Below are positions 44,146 to 54,993 of a stretch of DNA of 64,000 bases, piece after piece. The notes beneath the pieces were generated by a model that was given only the letters and a program-made list of their open reading frames with translations, had not been told where the DNA came from and ran no database searches. This DNA is from Halichoerus grypus (Eukaryota; Chordata; Mammalia; Carnivora; Phocidae): positions 52,915,008 through 52,979,007 of the forward strand of contig NC_135718.1 of the NCBI RefSeq assembly GCF_964656455.1. The letters run 5' to 3'. The translations under genes were made by a program, and so were the position numbers. Within the stretch, counting starts at the first letter, position 1, and every line of letters starts with the position of its first letter.

Positions 44146-44561
44146 CCATCATAGTACAGTCAGGAGACAGAAAGCACACCAATTACTTGAAGAGGCAATT
44201 TAATATAAAGAATTGTTAATAAAGTCCCCTTCTCTAGTTTTAATAATTCTAATCATTTTCTTTTGTTCTCTTAGCCAGAGGGATTGTAGCTTCTTCCTGC
44301 AGTTGCTACCCCATGAGTCTCTCAAGTTTTCTTTTTACCCTTGCAGTTAGTTAGTTAACATCTTTACACCTAGTTAACAATTATTTATATTAAATTATCT
44401 CTTCTCAAGTAACTGATATGGTTTTCGTCTGCTGATCGATACAGAATTGATCCCAGGAGTGATCCAGGAAGCAGACCGTCAAATATAGGATTGAAGAATT
44501 GTTATGATCAAGTCTTTGGGCTTAAAAGCAGTGCTGAACTCTTCATCAATAAGATGAATAA

Positions 44562-44976
44562 GATGGCTCAGTCGGTTAAGCGTCTGCCTTCAGGGGGCGC
44601 CTGGGTGGCACAGTCGTTAAGCGTCTGCCTTCGACTCAGGTCGTGATCCCAGGGTCCTGGGATCGAGCCCCGCATCGGGCTCCCTGCTCGGCGGGAAGCC
44701 TGCTTCTCCCTCTGCCGCTCCCCCTGCTTGTGTTCCCTCTCTCGCTGTGTCTCTCTCTTCAAATAAATAAATAAAATCTTTAAAAAAAAAAAAAAGCGTC
44801 TGCCTTCAGGTCAGGTCATGATCCCAGGGTCCTGGGATTGAGCCCCGCATTAGGCTCCTTGCTCAGTGGGCAGCCTGCTTCTCCTTCTTCCTCTCCCTCT
44901 GCCTGCCACCCGCCCCCCTGCTTGTGTGCTCTCTCTTTCAAATAAATAAATAAAACCTTTAAAAAAAAGAAAAAAA
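44562..44976 (+). mobile_element. CAN-SINE (SINEC), head-truncated, interrupted by a second SINE
   Basis: Starts at GATGGCTCAGTCGGTTAAGC, lacking the first dozen bases of the head, and resumes after the inner copy at GGTCAGGTCATGATCCCAGG. Tail AAATAAATAAATAAAACC plus A-runs. No clear TSD seen. Confidence 0.93.
44594..44793 (+). mobile_element. CAN-SINE (SINEC) nested in another in the same orientation
   Basis: Head GGGCGCCTGGGTGGCACAGT. Perfect 16-bp TSD AAGCGTCTGCCTTCAG, cut from the host SINE body, at 44578-44593 and 44794-44809. Very close to the majority sequence, so young. Confidence 0.97.
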
Positions 44977-44993
44977 AGAAACACTATGCTAGA

Positions 44994-45055
44994 TGTGTCA
45001 AATAAATAAATAAAACCTTAAATAAATAAATAAATAAATAAAACCTTTAAAAAAA
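44994..45055 (+). mobile_element. Severely 5'-truncated CAN-SINE (tail only, about 62 bp)
   Basis: TGTGTCAAATAAATAAATAA, AAACC and more AAATA units, which is only the 3' tail of a SINE. It is flanked by perfect 17-bp repeats AGAAACACTATGCTAGA at 44977-44993 and 45056-45072. A retrotransposition that stopped early is the simplest reading; a local duplication is the alternative. Confidence 0.75.
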
Positions 45056-45072
45056 AGAAACACTATGCTAGA

Positions 45073-45589
45073 AATCCATGACATGTGGTATATTCACATT
45101 TAATCAAATTATTACCTATAGGTGAATGCGATTAATTGCCTTCTAAGTAAGACAAATATCTTGGGGTCTGAGGGGCTACAGCACTTTATCAATAGGGGAA
45201 TAATAATGACTTCTAGGGCTGTCATGTGGCCTGGGACCTAGATATCTATAGATGTAGTGTTTCGTGTCATTGGGAGTGGAAGTACAGGAGCAAGGATTTT
45301 CAGATTGAAACTGTACAACTCTTACATCCTAGTCACCAGCAATGATCCTCCTACACACTATGGGAGTAGTTCAGACTTGGAGATCTTTCTGGGAAACTAC
45401 TCTGTGCACATGGGAGGGATAGTTGAGCTATTAAATTCAAAACTGGCCAAATTACTAAAACACACATTTCTATTACAAATAAAAAGATAGAGACTGAAAG
45501 ACAGAAATAGAAAGCACCTTGGAAATAATTTAGCCCTAGTCTCTGATTGGACCAAAAAAGAAAAAAAGAAAAAAATTACAGAGACCCAG
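45073..45589. other. Intergenic sequence, nothing recognised
   Basis: No repeat or exon identified. Confidence 0.35.
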
Positions 45590-45790
45590 AGAGGTAAGTA
45601 CTGAGGACCTCCCAGTGCTGAGTGCTTTAATATGTATTAGATCATTTAATCCTCTCACTAACATTATGACTAAGAATTAGTATTCCTGTTTTACAGCTGA
45701 GGAAATCGAGCTTAAGTAATTTATGCTAACTCAGTACCCAAACTCAGGAATGAAGGACTCCAACACCCACACTCTTAACCATTAATGTAA
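45590..45790 (-). mobile_element. MIR SINE, minus strand
   Basis: GAGTGCTTTAATATGTATTA, GATCATTTAATCCTCTCAC, TTTTACAGCTGAGGAAATCG and ACTCAGTACCCAAACTC are MIR in complement. Confidence 0.85.
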
Positions 45791-45827
45791 CGTCTCTGGA
45801 AGCCAGCACTCTTGATATGCAGTTCTT

Positions 45828-46027
45828 TTTTTTTTAAGATTTTATTTTTATTTATTTGAGAGAAAGCGAGCAAGTGAGAGAGCAGAAGTGGGGGTATAGG
45901 CAGAGGGAGAGGGAGAAGCAGACTCCTACCAAGCAGGCAGCCTGACCTGGGGCTCGATCCCAGGACGCTGGGATCATGACCTGAGCCGAAGGCAGACGCT
46001 TAACCAACTGAGCCACCCAGGGGCCCC
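45828..46027 (-). mobile_element. CAN-SINE (SINEC), minus strand
   Basis: T-run, AAGATTTTATTTTTATTTAT, purine tract, ending ACTGAGCCACCCAGGGGCCC. TSD not clear. Confidence 0.94.
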
Positions 46028-46099
46028 TCGATGTCATACTGTTGAAACTACAGTTCAGCATTGCTTTTCCCCCCAGGCTGAATAGGGATACGGTGGGAG

Positions 46100-46460
46100 A
46101 AAAAAGCCACATGGAAGGTTAGACCTGAAAAAGATTTCACAGGTTCTCTAATGCAGTCTCCGTCCATGGTGACGTCATTGAAGTCTAAGCACATACCTGA
46201 CTTGTCCAAAGCCACAAAGTTATTTTTCCCCCAAGGGAGAGGACATTTTATTTATTTATTTTAAAGGGTTTGGGAGGGGTTGTTTGTGTTTTTTTAAATA
46301 ATCTCTACACCTAATGTGGGGCTTGAACTCACGACCCCAAGATCGATAGCCCATGCTCTTCTGACTGAGCCAGCCAGGTGCCTCTCACAAAGCTATTTAG
46401 TGGTAGAGGCAGAGCTATAATCCAAGTTTCCTAACACTCAAGGCATTTCTTTTTTCACTA
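46100..46460 (-). mobile_element. MIR-like fragment, minus strand, split by a short SINE
   Basis: Left part TCCAAAGCCACAAAGTTATT, right part GTGGTAGAGGCAGAGCTATA and ATCCAAGTTTCCTAACACTC, together the complement of a MIR core around the SINE at 46226-46385. Confidence 0.65.
46226..46385 (-). mobile_element. Short tRNA-like CAN-SINE (no CT tract), minus strand
   Basis: AAATAATCTCTACACCTAAT, GGGGCTTGAACTCACGACCC, ending ACTGAGCCAGCCAGGTGCCT. TSD CACAAAGTTATTT at 46213-46225 against CACAAAGCTATTT at 46386-46398. Confidence 0.92.
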
Positions 46461-47284
46461 TACCACAAAATCTGCCCCTCCCTCATTCTCTTCCTTCAGA
46501 GGTGGGTATTGGTATAGGGTCCAAAGTTCTTATTGACTCTTTAAACGGACTGGTTATGTGAGACAGGCAGGCTCTTTCATTAAATGCACACAGCTTCCCC
46601 TTCCTGGTCTGTATTCAACTCCACCTCTGGTTTGATACATTAGCAGACAGGGCAGCTACTATGTGTTGTGCTGAAAAGTCCCCTGTTTCAAACTACTCTA
46701 CATGACCTTTCCCTTGATACTTCAAACTCTCACAGTGTTTGCTCCTTTGGGTGGAAACACTGGAAACCTCTGTTAAAATGCCAACGGACAGTATAACTAA
46801 AGGAAGGTCTTGTCGATTCCTTAGTTTGAATTAGTTTATGCAATTAGCCCTCATCTCGTGGAAGAGTCCTGAAGGAATGGGACTCTGGAGAGATTAGGAT
46901 TTTCATGGCAGAACTGAATGGCGTAGGATGAGCTGAGAGAGGTGAGACAGTGGAAGCTGCAGGGACAGGTCATGGCCATATGAAGTCATTGAGCCCCTGG
47001 AGAGGTGAGAAGAAGCTAAAAGAAAGTGGTACAGAAATGGGGTTGAAAATGGAGCACTTTGGTACAAATTCAAAAAAGAGCATCTTGGAGAAAGGAGCAC
47101 AGACTAGATTTCTACTTTTACTGGCCCAACTTGCCCACTGAACAACCATTTGTGATAGACTTGTGTAAATCACATGCACCATCATGTCGCTGAGGGGCTG
47201 CCCTGCCTGCCGCCGGGGCTGTTGCTACTCATTTCCCCGAGATAGCCACAGGAAAAAAAGAGAACTAACCTTCCCAATGCCTGG
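46461..47284. other. Intergenic sequence, nothing recognised
   Basis: GA-rich at 46860-47090, perhaps eroded L2, but no firm call. A small GC-rich patch at 47185-47250 is too short for a CpG island. Confidence 0.35.
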
Positions 47285-47530
47285 CCACAGCCCTCAGTGA
47301 ATTTACTGAGCTCTTACTCTGTGCAGTCAGTCATCACAAAAAAACTCAGTGAGTTAGGTATTATTTTCCCAACTTTACAGATGAGAAATATAATGGCCCC
47401 CCAAATTTAAGTAATTTCCCTTGGGAAACGCAATGAAGACATTGTTCAAAGAGGCTAAGTACAGTGTAAGGAGCTGAGTCAAGCTGGGTCGGTCTGATTC
47501 ATGCTTATCTTTGTCTCACTATACCACACC
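47285..47530 (-). mobile_element. MIR SINE, minus strand
   Basis: TTTACTGAGCTCTTACTCTG, GTTAGGTATTATTTTCCCAA and CTTTACAGATGAGAAATATA are MIR in complement, followed by degenerate sequence. 47531-47796 is unrecognised. Confidence 0.75.
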
Positions 47531-47810
47531 TCTTCACAGAAAACTGCTTCCCAGAGTTCACGTACTTGTACATGTTCAGTTATGCCAACACTATTCTTTA
47601 CTACACTGCATTGACCTTCAAGGGTCTAATTTAACACAAGTAAGCACACAGGTTTCTCATTGGTAAGTGGACCATCTGGCAGGCAGCATATGGAAACAGA
47701 CCCTTGGACAAGGTCATAAGAAGGTTAATTAAGTCTAGATTTTAAAGTATTTTTCTAAAATCTGAAAGAAAGAAAAAAAAATACTGTTAATGATAATATT
47801 GAGTAATAGC

Positions 47811-47995
47811 AGGGCGCCTGGGTGGCTCAGTCGGTTAAGCGTTTGCCTTCAGCTCAAGTCCTGATCCTAGCGTCCTGGGATCAAGCCCCACATCAGGCTC
47901 CCTGCTCGGTGGGAAGCCAGCTTCTCTCTCTCCCCACTCCCCCACTCGTACTCTCTCGATCTCTCTCTCTCAAATAAATAAAATCTTAAAAAAAG
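47811..47995 (+). mobile_element. CAN-SINE (SINEC)
   Basis: Head AGGGCGCCTGGGTGGCTCAG. TSD TATTGAGTAATAGC at 47797-47810 against TATTGAGTACTAGC at 47996-48009. Confidence 0.96.
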
Positions 47996-48004
47996 TATTG
48001 AGTA

Positions 48005-48215
48005 CTAGCTAACAGCAAAGTATTATGCTGGGTGCTGTAATAAATATTACATTGTAACATCTTGCTTAAGCCTCACAATATTCCTTTGAGGAAAATACTA
48101 TACAAGCCCCCATGTTTCAGATGAGAAAAATATGACATTGAGAGGTTACTTGCAAAAGATCTCCTGGCTGAAGTAGTGGAGCCAAGATATGAATCCAGGA
48201 TATCTTCTACCACAT
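48005..48215 (-). mobile_element. MIR SINE, minus strand
   Basis: TATTATGCTGGGTGCTGTAA, TTGCTTAAGCCTCACAATAT, CATGTTTCAGATGAGAAAAA and GGAGCCAAGATATGAATCCA are MIR in complement. Confidence 0.85.
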
Positions 48216-48862
48216 ACTTTTTCCTCTGTATTATCTCCCCTGATAAATGGAACGGTTCAGTACATGAACATGTTTCTCAGAGAAAATCCTGTAGTATCTT
48301 ATACTATTAACTCCAAAGTAATCACCTTAGGGGTTAGTGTCATGATAAAAATAGCAATATAAAGGAGATCTTGTGTTTTTTAAATAATTCCATTGATACA
48401 TTAATTTCTTTGGTATGTTTCAGTATATTAGATGATTAGCACCTTCGGGTAAATGCCATGTATTTGACTTTTTCTGTTTCCTTCGCTCACTCAATCATTA
48501 TTGACTATTATTGAACAATATTGATATTTCACTGTGGAGAAGGCACCATAATGCCTAACATTGAGCTTGGTGTATAATAAACTCAACTTTTCATTGAGTG
48601 ATTAGTTATAGAAGGAAGAGGTTTTACCTGAAGTTCTCTCGATGTAGTTCCATAGGAATTAATCATTACTGATTTTGCTAATTTCATCACCAAATTACTA
48701 AGACAATATTCCATAGGTAGGGGTTGAGTTAGAATCTATGTTTAGTGTAACAACTTGTGAGTTGGTGGTGGTCAGCAAATGCTAGTAATTATAACCTTTC
48801 TAGGGAGTAAGTAAATTGAAAATAATACTTGTTTGCTTTTTCTCTAACATTTTATTTATTTT
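48216..48862. other. Intergenic sequence, nothing recognised
   Basis: AT-rich. No repeat or exon identified. Confidence 0.35.
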
Positions 48863-48879
48863 AAAATTTATTTATTTTA

Positions 48880-49047
48880 GGGGCACCTGGGTGGCTCAGT
48901 CGTTAAGCGTCTGCCTTCAGCTCAGGTCATGGTCCCAGGGTCCTGGGATCAAGCCCCGCATCGGGCTCCCCGGTCCGCGGGAAGCCTGCTTCTCCCTCTG
49001 CCACTCCCCCTGCTTGTGTTCCCTCTCTCGCTGTGTCTCTCTCTTCA
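48880..49047 (+). mobile_element. CAN-SINE (SINEC), short tail
   Basis: Head GGGGCACCTGGGTGGCTCAG; the CT tract ends TCTCTCTTCAAATTAAAT without the usual AAATA series. Flanks of ATTTATTTATTTTA type look like a TSD. Confidence 0.94.
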
Positions 49048-49059
49048 AATTAAATTTAT

Positions 49060-49245
49060 TTTATTTTTTAATTTAAATTAAATTAATTAACATATAATGT
49101 ATTATTTGTTTCAGGGGTACAGGTCTGTGATTCATCAGTCGTATATAATTCCCAGTGCTCATTACAACAATGTCCAATGTCCATCACCCAGTTACCCCGT
49201 CCCTCCACCCCCCACCCCTCCAGCAACCCTCATTTTGTGTCTAAC
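49060..49245 (-). mobile_element. Carnivore L1 3'UTR fragment, minus strand
   Basis: TCAGGGGTACAGGTCTGTGA, TTCATCAGTCGTATATAATT, CCAGTGCTCATTACAACAAT and CACCCCTCCAGCAACCCTCA are the complement of the first G-rich module seen at about 8540-8685. Confidence 0.88.
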
Positions 49246-49714
49246 ATTTTAAAGGCACTCTAATACCTAACATTAGGCTATGCTAATATCAAAAGCTTGT
49301 AGCCCAGTTTATTCATTAGTGTCCTCTATCTTGTTTTACAAAGTAGAGGAAATCCTTTATTAACAGCAAGTCAGCTCCTAGTTCTCATCAGGACTCTGCC
49401 TACAACCAGCAAGTTCACTTGTAGTACCTTTAGTGAACCCAAAATGAATAGGCATATGGTGCCCAGACTTTTGAGGAAGTGCATTTCTACCTTCTTGCAA
49501 TAAAAAGAGCCACAATCTGATGTCTAATGTCTTTACTTTGCTGAAGAAATATACAAGAAAAATAAGTATGCCAAACAAATATTCCTGCATCCATTTCTGA
49601 AAAAGTCATCAAGTAGCCTAAGGTTTATCTAGAAATTGCCTCAAAGGTAAAAATAAAAATATTGCCATAGACTTCTGTGACATAGTGGAAAGGGTATTGG
49701 AAGTGGTTTTGGAT
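49246..49714. other. Intergenic sequence, nothing recognised
   Basis: No repeat or exon identified. Confidence 0.35.
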
Positions 49715-49726
49715 AACTAGATTTTA

Positions 49727-49901
49727 TTTTATTTTTCTAAAAGATTTTATTTATTTGACACAGAGAGAGAGCACAAGCAGGAGGAGCAGGAGAGGGAGAA
49801 GCAGGTTCTTGCTGAGCAGGGGCTTGATCCCTGGACTCCACCATCATGACCTGAGCCGAAGGCAGACACTTAACCACCTGAGCCACCCAGGCGCCCCCAA
49901 G
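49727..49901 (-). mobile_element. CAN-SINE (SINEC), minus strand, first of two at one target
   Basis: AAAAGATTTTATTTATTTGA, purine tract, ending CTGAGCCACCCAGGCGCCCC. Body shortened by about 20 bases. Flanks AACTAGATTTTA at 49715-49726 and 49902-49913. Confidence 0.96.
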
Positions 49902-49915
49902 AACTAGATTTTAAA

Positions 49916-50098
49916 TTTTTTTTTTTTTTTTTTTTTAAGATTTTATTTATTTGCGAGAGAGACAATGAGAGACAGAGAGCATGAGAGGGAGGAGGGTCAG
50001 AGGGAGAAGCAGACTCCCTGCTGAGCAGGGAGCCTGATGTGGGACTCGATCCCAGGACTCCAGGATCATGTCCTGAGCCGAAGGCAGTCGCTTAAAGG
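49916..50098 (-). mobile_element. CAN-SINE (SINEC), minus strand, head-truncated, second at the same target
   Basis: Long T-run, AAGATTTTATTTATTTGCGA, body to CCGAAGGCAGTCGCTTAA, then stops without the GAGCCACCCAGG end (5' truncation). Flanks AACTAGATTTTAAA at 49902-49915 and 50099-50112, so the same target word stands three times in 400 bases. Confidence 0.95.
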
Positions 50099-50215
50099 AA
50101 CTAGATTTTAAACCCAGGTCTAACCACAATGCAATCTGTGTGGGCAAGATACTCAACCTCTGCTTTCTCATCTGTAAAATAACATTCTCCTCTCTGGGTT
50201 TTTACAAAGGTTAAA
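50099..50215 (+). mobile_element. MIR SINE fragment
   Basis: GATTTTAAACCCAGGTCTAA, GGGCAAGATACTCAACCTCT, GCTTTCTCATCTGTAAAATA is MIR. The two SINEs above landed at its 5' side. Confidence 0.75.
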
Positions 50216-51100
50216 AAAAAATAATACACATGAAGTTAAGTGGCACCCTAAAAAAAAGTCAGTTTAATTAAAACCACAAATATTATGGTAAATATGTTTC
50301 TTTTTTTTTCTTTCTTTTTAACAGGAAAAAAACCAAACAGATATTCAATAACATGCATACCTCCTGTATACGTGGGAGACACCCAGAGAAACTAAGTAAC
50401 CCCAAAGATGTCTCTTTATCTGCTAATTTGTTGTAAAAAACTAAGAAAACTAGCCAACCCTTTGAAAAACTGCGGTTTCCGGCTTGCTGATTCATACCTT
50501 CTTTAATTAAACAAGAGATGATTGTTTCTAATTTATAATGTCTTTTTTCTGATACCTAATGAACTTCAGTCAACCAAGATCCTTTTTATATCACGCAAGT
50601 AAATACTCAAATAACAGAAGAAATGACAATGTCCAAAAAGAATTCCAACTTATTTTTTTCCTGTAGGTAAGCCAAAATATGAATTATTCCGTCCATCTAT
50701 AATGAAAAGTTAACTGAACTCATGCTGGGTTGTCTCTAATAGCATTAGGTTGCCACTTTTTGATGAAGTTCAGTAATTTAGTCCTGCAGCATAATGGCAG
50801 GATCAACGGACAAAGAGTTAGAACACTTGGACTCTATTTTCAGTTCTAGCTGTGGCTCATTACCATTTCTTTGCCCTGACCATCTTCTATTATTACTTGG
50901 AATCTCAATTATATTAGCAAAGCAGAAAGCTTTAGAAAAACCACCCTGTAAGCTAACAACTAAGATGCAGTGGTCTTATTTCTGCAATTGGTGTACTGTT
51001 GTGGTCTTAGGCAAGAAATTGGCTAACTTGACACCTCAGTTTCTTTATCCATGAAGACATGATAAATTATTTGTTCCTCTTTTCCCACCAGTTCCCTCAC
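50216..51100. other. Intergenic sequence, nothing recognised
   Basis: The 86-codon plus frame at 50794-51054 shows no family resemblance. No repeat called. Confidence 0.35.
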
Positions 51101-51114
51101 AGAAATGCAGTAAT

Positions 51115-51341
51115 AGAGATGAACCATGAGAGACTATGGACTCTGAAAAACAAACTGAGGGTTCTAGAGGGGAGGAGGGTGGGAGGATGGGTTAGCCTGG
51201 TGATGGGTATTAAAGAGGGCACGTTCTGCATGGAGCACTGGGTGTTGTGCACAAACAATGAATCATGGAACACTACATCAAAAACTAATGATGCAATGTA
51301 TGGTGATTAACATAACAATAAAAAATTTTTTTAAAAAAGAA
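51115..51341 (+). mobile_element. Carnivore L1, 227-bp insertion of the extreme 3' end
   Basis: Perfect 14-bp TSD AGAAATGCAGTAAT at 51101-51114 and 51342-51355. Body is only the last 3'UTR module: ATGAACCATGAGAGACTATG, AAACTGAGGGTTCTAGAGGG, GTGATTAACATAACAATAAA and the A tail. Confidence 0.96.
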
Positions 51342-51355
51342 AGAAATGCAGTAAT

Positions 51356-52738
51356 GGCAACCGTATTGACGCTATAAAAGATTTTGATCTCTCTAGGCTG
51401 TTGCTACATAAAGAGAAAGTCCTTTTTATATTTCAACTTGCATTTTCAGGTACTTAGTGCCCCCTGAGTTTGCACCATATCAATTCTATTTGGAAAAGAT
51501 TACTATGTATACTGTTATTCTTTGCAGAACCCTTGCAGAAATAAAATGAGTCACGAACAATATGCTTTAAGAAAACAAAATTATTTCACAAAATTTGTGA
51601 TTGTTGGCTGTTAAAAATTCTTCTAATTCAAATTATCACCCTAATCATCTTAACTTGAAAGAGACAGCTTGTTCATTCAGAACTGTCTATTGCCATGTTG
51701 TCTAGGTAGCAAATACCAGCTAAAAAATGAGGATACCACTCAGTTGATCCTCGTTATTCCAGGATTTTTGTAAAATATCTAAGAAAAGTATGTAGGTATG
51801 AGGGATCTTAAAATCTAACAGCTGACAGATAGCTTCTAATCTTGGTTTTGCGTGTGTCAAACCTAAGAATGTTATAGGAATATTCACCTATCTCACGTAG
51901 ATAATAGAAGCATTGGCAGCAGATAATAAGTATATCCTGTCTAATTGCTAGAAGAATGATTATCCTTACAATGCCCATTTTAATTTTTGAGGATTGTGAT
52001 GGTAATGTATCTTGTTTTACAATCTCTCTCTCTCCTCCCCCCTCTTTTTTTTGTATTCAAAATGTGTTAATTGGGATGGTTTCCCCCTCATCTTGATTCA
52101 GGGTGCTTTTAGTGCTGCTTCTATCTGAAGGAACATCCTTCTCTAAGCCTTGCTTTTCCTCCTGTAGCCTGGCTGAGGATAGTGGAGAAGCCAACATAGA
52201 AATTACTATTTGTGCGTGGCTAAAGATGGTTGTGATTTTATAGCATCCTGGGCATGGCCATGAAGTAGGAATCGGGCTCTGCACCAGGTGTTTCCTCTTG
52301 TGTTTCCTCTTCTCTTCTGGAAAGGGAGGGAGGAGATCCTTCTCAAGGGGCATGTTCTCACTGGGAGGTCATCACTGCTGGAAAGGCTGTTACACAATAT
52401 CTTTGTCACAGAATACTAACAGATCCAAAGCTCAGACAGTAAGGGAAAAAATTCTTAGACTGAGACATGAAATTGTATCAATTCAAAGACAGGTCTGAAA
52501 CTGAAAGATCAATTTATAGGGTAAAAGGAATAGAGGAACATATGTACCAAAATCTGCAGCAAGGAAGACCCAAGACATAGAATTGAGCTGGTAACTGACA
52601 GACATTCTTATAGGCAAGTCAGAACTGCATGTGCCTGGCAACAAGTATTGGGGATTAGTCACTAGGAAACTGGAATCCAAAGGTAGGAAATTCAGTTACT
52701 TTGGTTACAAAAGATAGACATAGAAAACCTATAAAACT
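51356..52738. other. Intergenic sequence, nothing recognised
   Basis: About 1.4 kb without a named repeat or exon. The two overlapping minus frames at 52057-52409 have no recognisable homology. Confidence 0.35.
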
Positions 52739-52739
52739 C

Positions 52740-53720
52740 TTTGAGGACAGATCATTCGTTCATTCAGTAAATACATGTTAAGCACCTATATATGCTAGAG
52801 ACTATTTTAGACACTGGGAAATAAGCAGTGAACAGAACAAAGTTCACTGAACTTGTGTAGCTAGTTGGGGTGGAGGAGCAGACAATAAACTAATACGTAA
52901 AATACACAGTTTGTCAATAGAAATAAGTTTACAGAGAAAATTTAAGTGGGAAATTTCTGGGCATGGGAAGTAGGGTTGTATTTTATTTTTTTAATGATTT
53001 ATTTATTTATTTATTTGACAAAGAGAGAGAGAGAGAGCACAAGCAGGGGGAGCAGCAGAGGGAGAGGGAGAAGAAGGTTCTCTGCAAGCAGGGAGCCCGA
53101 TCCGGGGCCTGATCCCAGGACCCTGGGATTATGACCCAAGCCAAAGGCAGACGCTTAACAACTGAGCTACCCCGGCACCCTGAGGGTTGCAATTTTAAAC
53201 AGAATGATAAAGAAGGCCTCACTGAGAAGATGGTGTATAAGCAAAGACTTGGACTAGACAAGAGGGAAGGAGACAGTCATGCAGGTATCTATGGAAGAGT
53301 GTTCTAGGCAGTGAATAGAGCAAACGCAAAGAACTTGAGGCAGGATCCTGCCCAGCACATTTGAGAAAAAGTCAGGAAACCATGTTGGAGCAGTGAGGCA
53401 AGGGGAAGAGTAGTAGATGATGTCAGAGAAGTAAGAGAGAGACACCAATTATGTCGGGCCCTAAAGATCATTGCGAGGTGTCTGGCTTTACTTTGAGTGA
53501 GATGAGAAATTATCAGAGAAGAGTGAGCAGAGAAAAAGCACAACATGACTTCCAGCTTAAAAGGATGCATCTGACTTTTGTTTTGAAACTAGACCATAAG
53601 GGGGCAAATATGGAAGGAAGACCATTTAGGATGCTATTCCAATAATCCAGGGAAGAAAGAACAGGAGCTCAGACAGGCTCTTGTGCTGAAGTGGCAAGTG
53701 ATCAGAAGTGATTCTGAAGG
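52740..53720 (-). mobile_element. L2 (LINE2), minus strand, cut by a SINE
   Basis: Complement of the L2 3' end (TTCATTCAGTAAATACATGT, GAGACTATTTTAGACACTGG) followed in order by L2 interior: GAGTGTTCTAGGCAGTGAAT, GCAAAGAACTTGAGGCAGGA, GATGCTATTCCAATAATCCA and AGTGATTCTGAAGGTAGAGC. One of the better kept L2 copies here. Confidence 0.85.
52987..53182 (-). mobile_element. CAN-SINE (SINEC), minus strand
   Basis: AATGATTTATTTATTTATTT, GACAAAGAGAGAGAGAGAG, ending GAGCTACCCCGGCACCC. TSD about AGGGTTGTATTTTA at 52972-52986 against AGGGTTGCAATTTTA at 53183-53197. Confidence 0.95.
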
Positions 53721-54350
53721 TAGAGCACTCAGGATATGCTAATGGACTTGAAATGAGAAGGGAGAGAAAGAGAGGAGTCAAAGATGACACCAAGATTTTT
53801 GTCCTGAAAAACTGGAAAATGGAGATGCTCCTTATTGATATAGAGAAGAATGTGGGAGGAGTCTTAACCTTCCTTGTGTCCTCATGGCCCTAGCACAATG
53901 CCAGACACTTGGGAATGTTCAGTGAATACCAATAATCTAATCTGAATCTAGTTTCTCTGTATTTGAGATCAGAGTTATTCTAGATACAGGACTGACTCGT
54001 TGGAGTCACTCAACTAGGGCTTAGTTCTAGGCTCTGGGACGAGGTTAAAATCATTGACATGCTAAAGCTAACTTGCACTAGCTAGCAAGAACCAACTGTT
54101 AAATTTTTGAGATACTGCAAGCCAGATGTTAAACACAGTTGTTTTTTAAACTTGTTATATACACTTACAGTTGGTAATTAAAAACAAAGGTAAAAGTACC
54201 TAAAATTCATCACTTCCTAGTTATTTTACTACATTTTACTATTATCTGTGCCCTTGAGGTTATTTGTGTTTGTTGTATCTGTATGATAGAAATACTGTAT
54301 CATGGTGTGCTACGGTGCATCTCTTTCCAACTCTGTGTTCAGTGATGTTA
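53721..54350. other. Intergenic sequence, nothing recognised
   Basis: No repeat or exon identified. Confidence 0.35.
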
Positions 54351-54363
54351 TGTCAGTAGCTTT

Positions 54364-54773
54364 TTTTTTTTTTTTAAAGATTATTTATTTAGGGCGCCTG
54401 GGTGGCTCAGTCGTTAAGCGTCTGCTTTCAGCTCAGGTCATGATCCCAGGGTCCTGGGATCGAGCCCCGCATTGGGCTCCCTGCTCAGCGGGAAGCCTGC
54501 TTCTCCCTCTCCCACTCCCCCTGCTTGTGTTCCTGCTCTCGCTAACTCTGTCTCTGTCAAATAAATAAATAAAATCCTTAAAAAAAAAAAGATTATTTAT
54601 TTATTTACTTGACAGAGAGAGAGCACAAGCAGGTGGAGTAGCAGGTAGAGGGAGAGGGAGAAGCAGGTTCCTTGCCGAGCAAGAGACCCAATGCGGAGCT
54701 TGATCCCAGGACTCTGGGATCATGACCTGAGCCGAAGGCAGATGCTTAACAGACTGAGCCACCCAGGCGCCCC
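54364..54773 (-). mobile_element. CAN-SINE (SINEC), minus strand, interrupted by a plus-strand SINE
   Basis: Long T-run, then (after the inner copy) GATTATTTATTTATTTACTT, purine tract, ending GACTGAGCCACCCAGGCGCC. Perfect 13-bp TSD TGTCAGTAGCTTT at 54351-54363 and 54774-54786. Confidence 0.96.
54392..54587 (+). mobile_element. CAN-SINE (SINEC) nested in the opposite orientation
   Basis: Head GGGCGCCTGGGTGGCTCAGT, poly-A tail. Perfect 16-bp TSD AAAGATTATTTATTTA at 54376-54391 and 54588-54603, cut from the host's tail region. Forms an inverted repeat of about 180 bp with the rest of the host. Confidence 0.97.
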
Positions 54774-54993
54774 TGTCAGTAGCTTTAAATTGGCCATGGT
54801 GTGAGTATCTACAGTACAGAAATTGGCAAATGCTACAAATGAGGGATCTCCCCCGCTCCCTTTCCTGCCCCAGAGTTGGTTAAATCTATAAGTGGAAATT
54901 TAGTCATGCCAGCTTTGAAGGCAATGATAGGGGATGAGCAAACTGTTAAATTTTGTAGCTATACACAGGAACAAGCACTGCACACAGAGTATT

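Noticed and set aside
47185..47250. GC-rich patch as a second promoter or exon
   Set aside because: Only about 65 bases with few CpGs, no start or splice context and no homology.
54302..54568. Recurring frames such as GSWDRAPHRAPCSAGSLLLP, seen at many places in the window
   Set aside because: They are the same frame through the CAN-SINE body, repeated because the SINE is repeated. Not a gene family.
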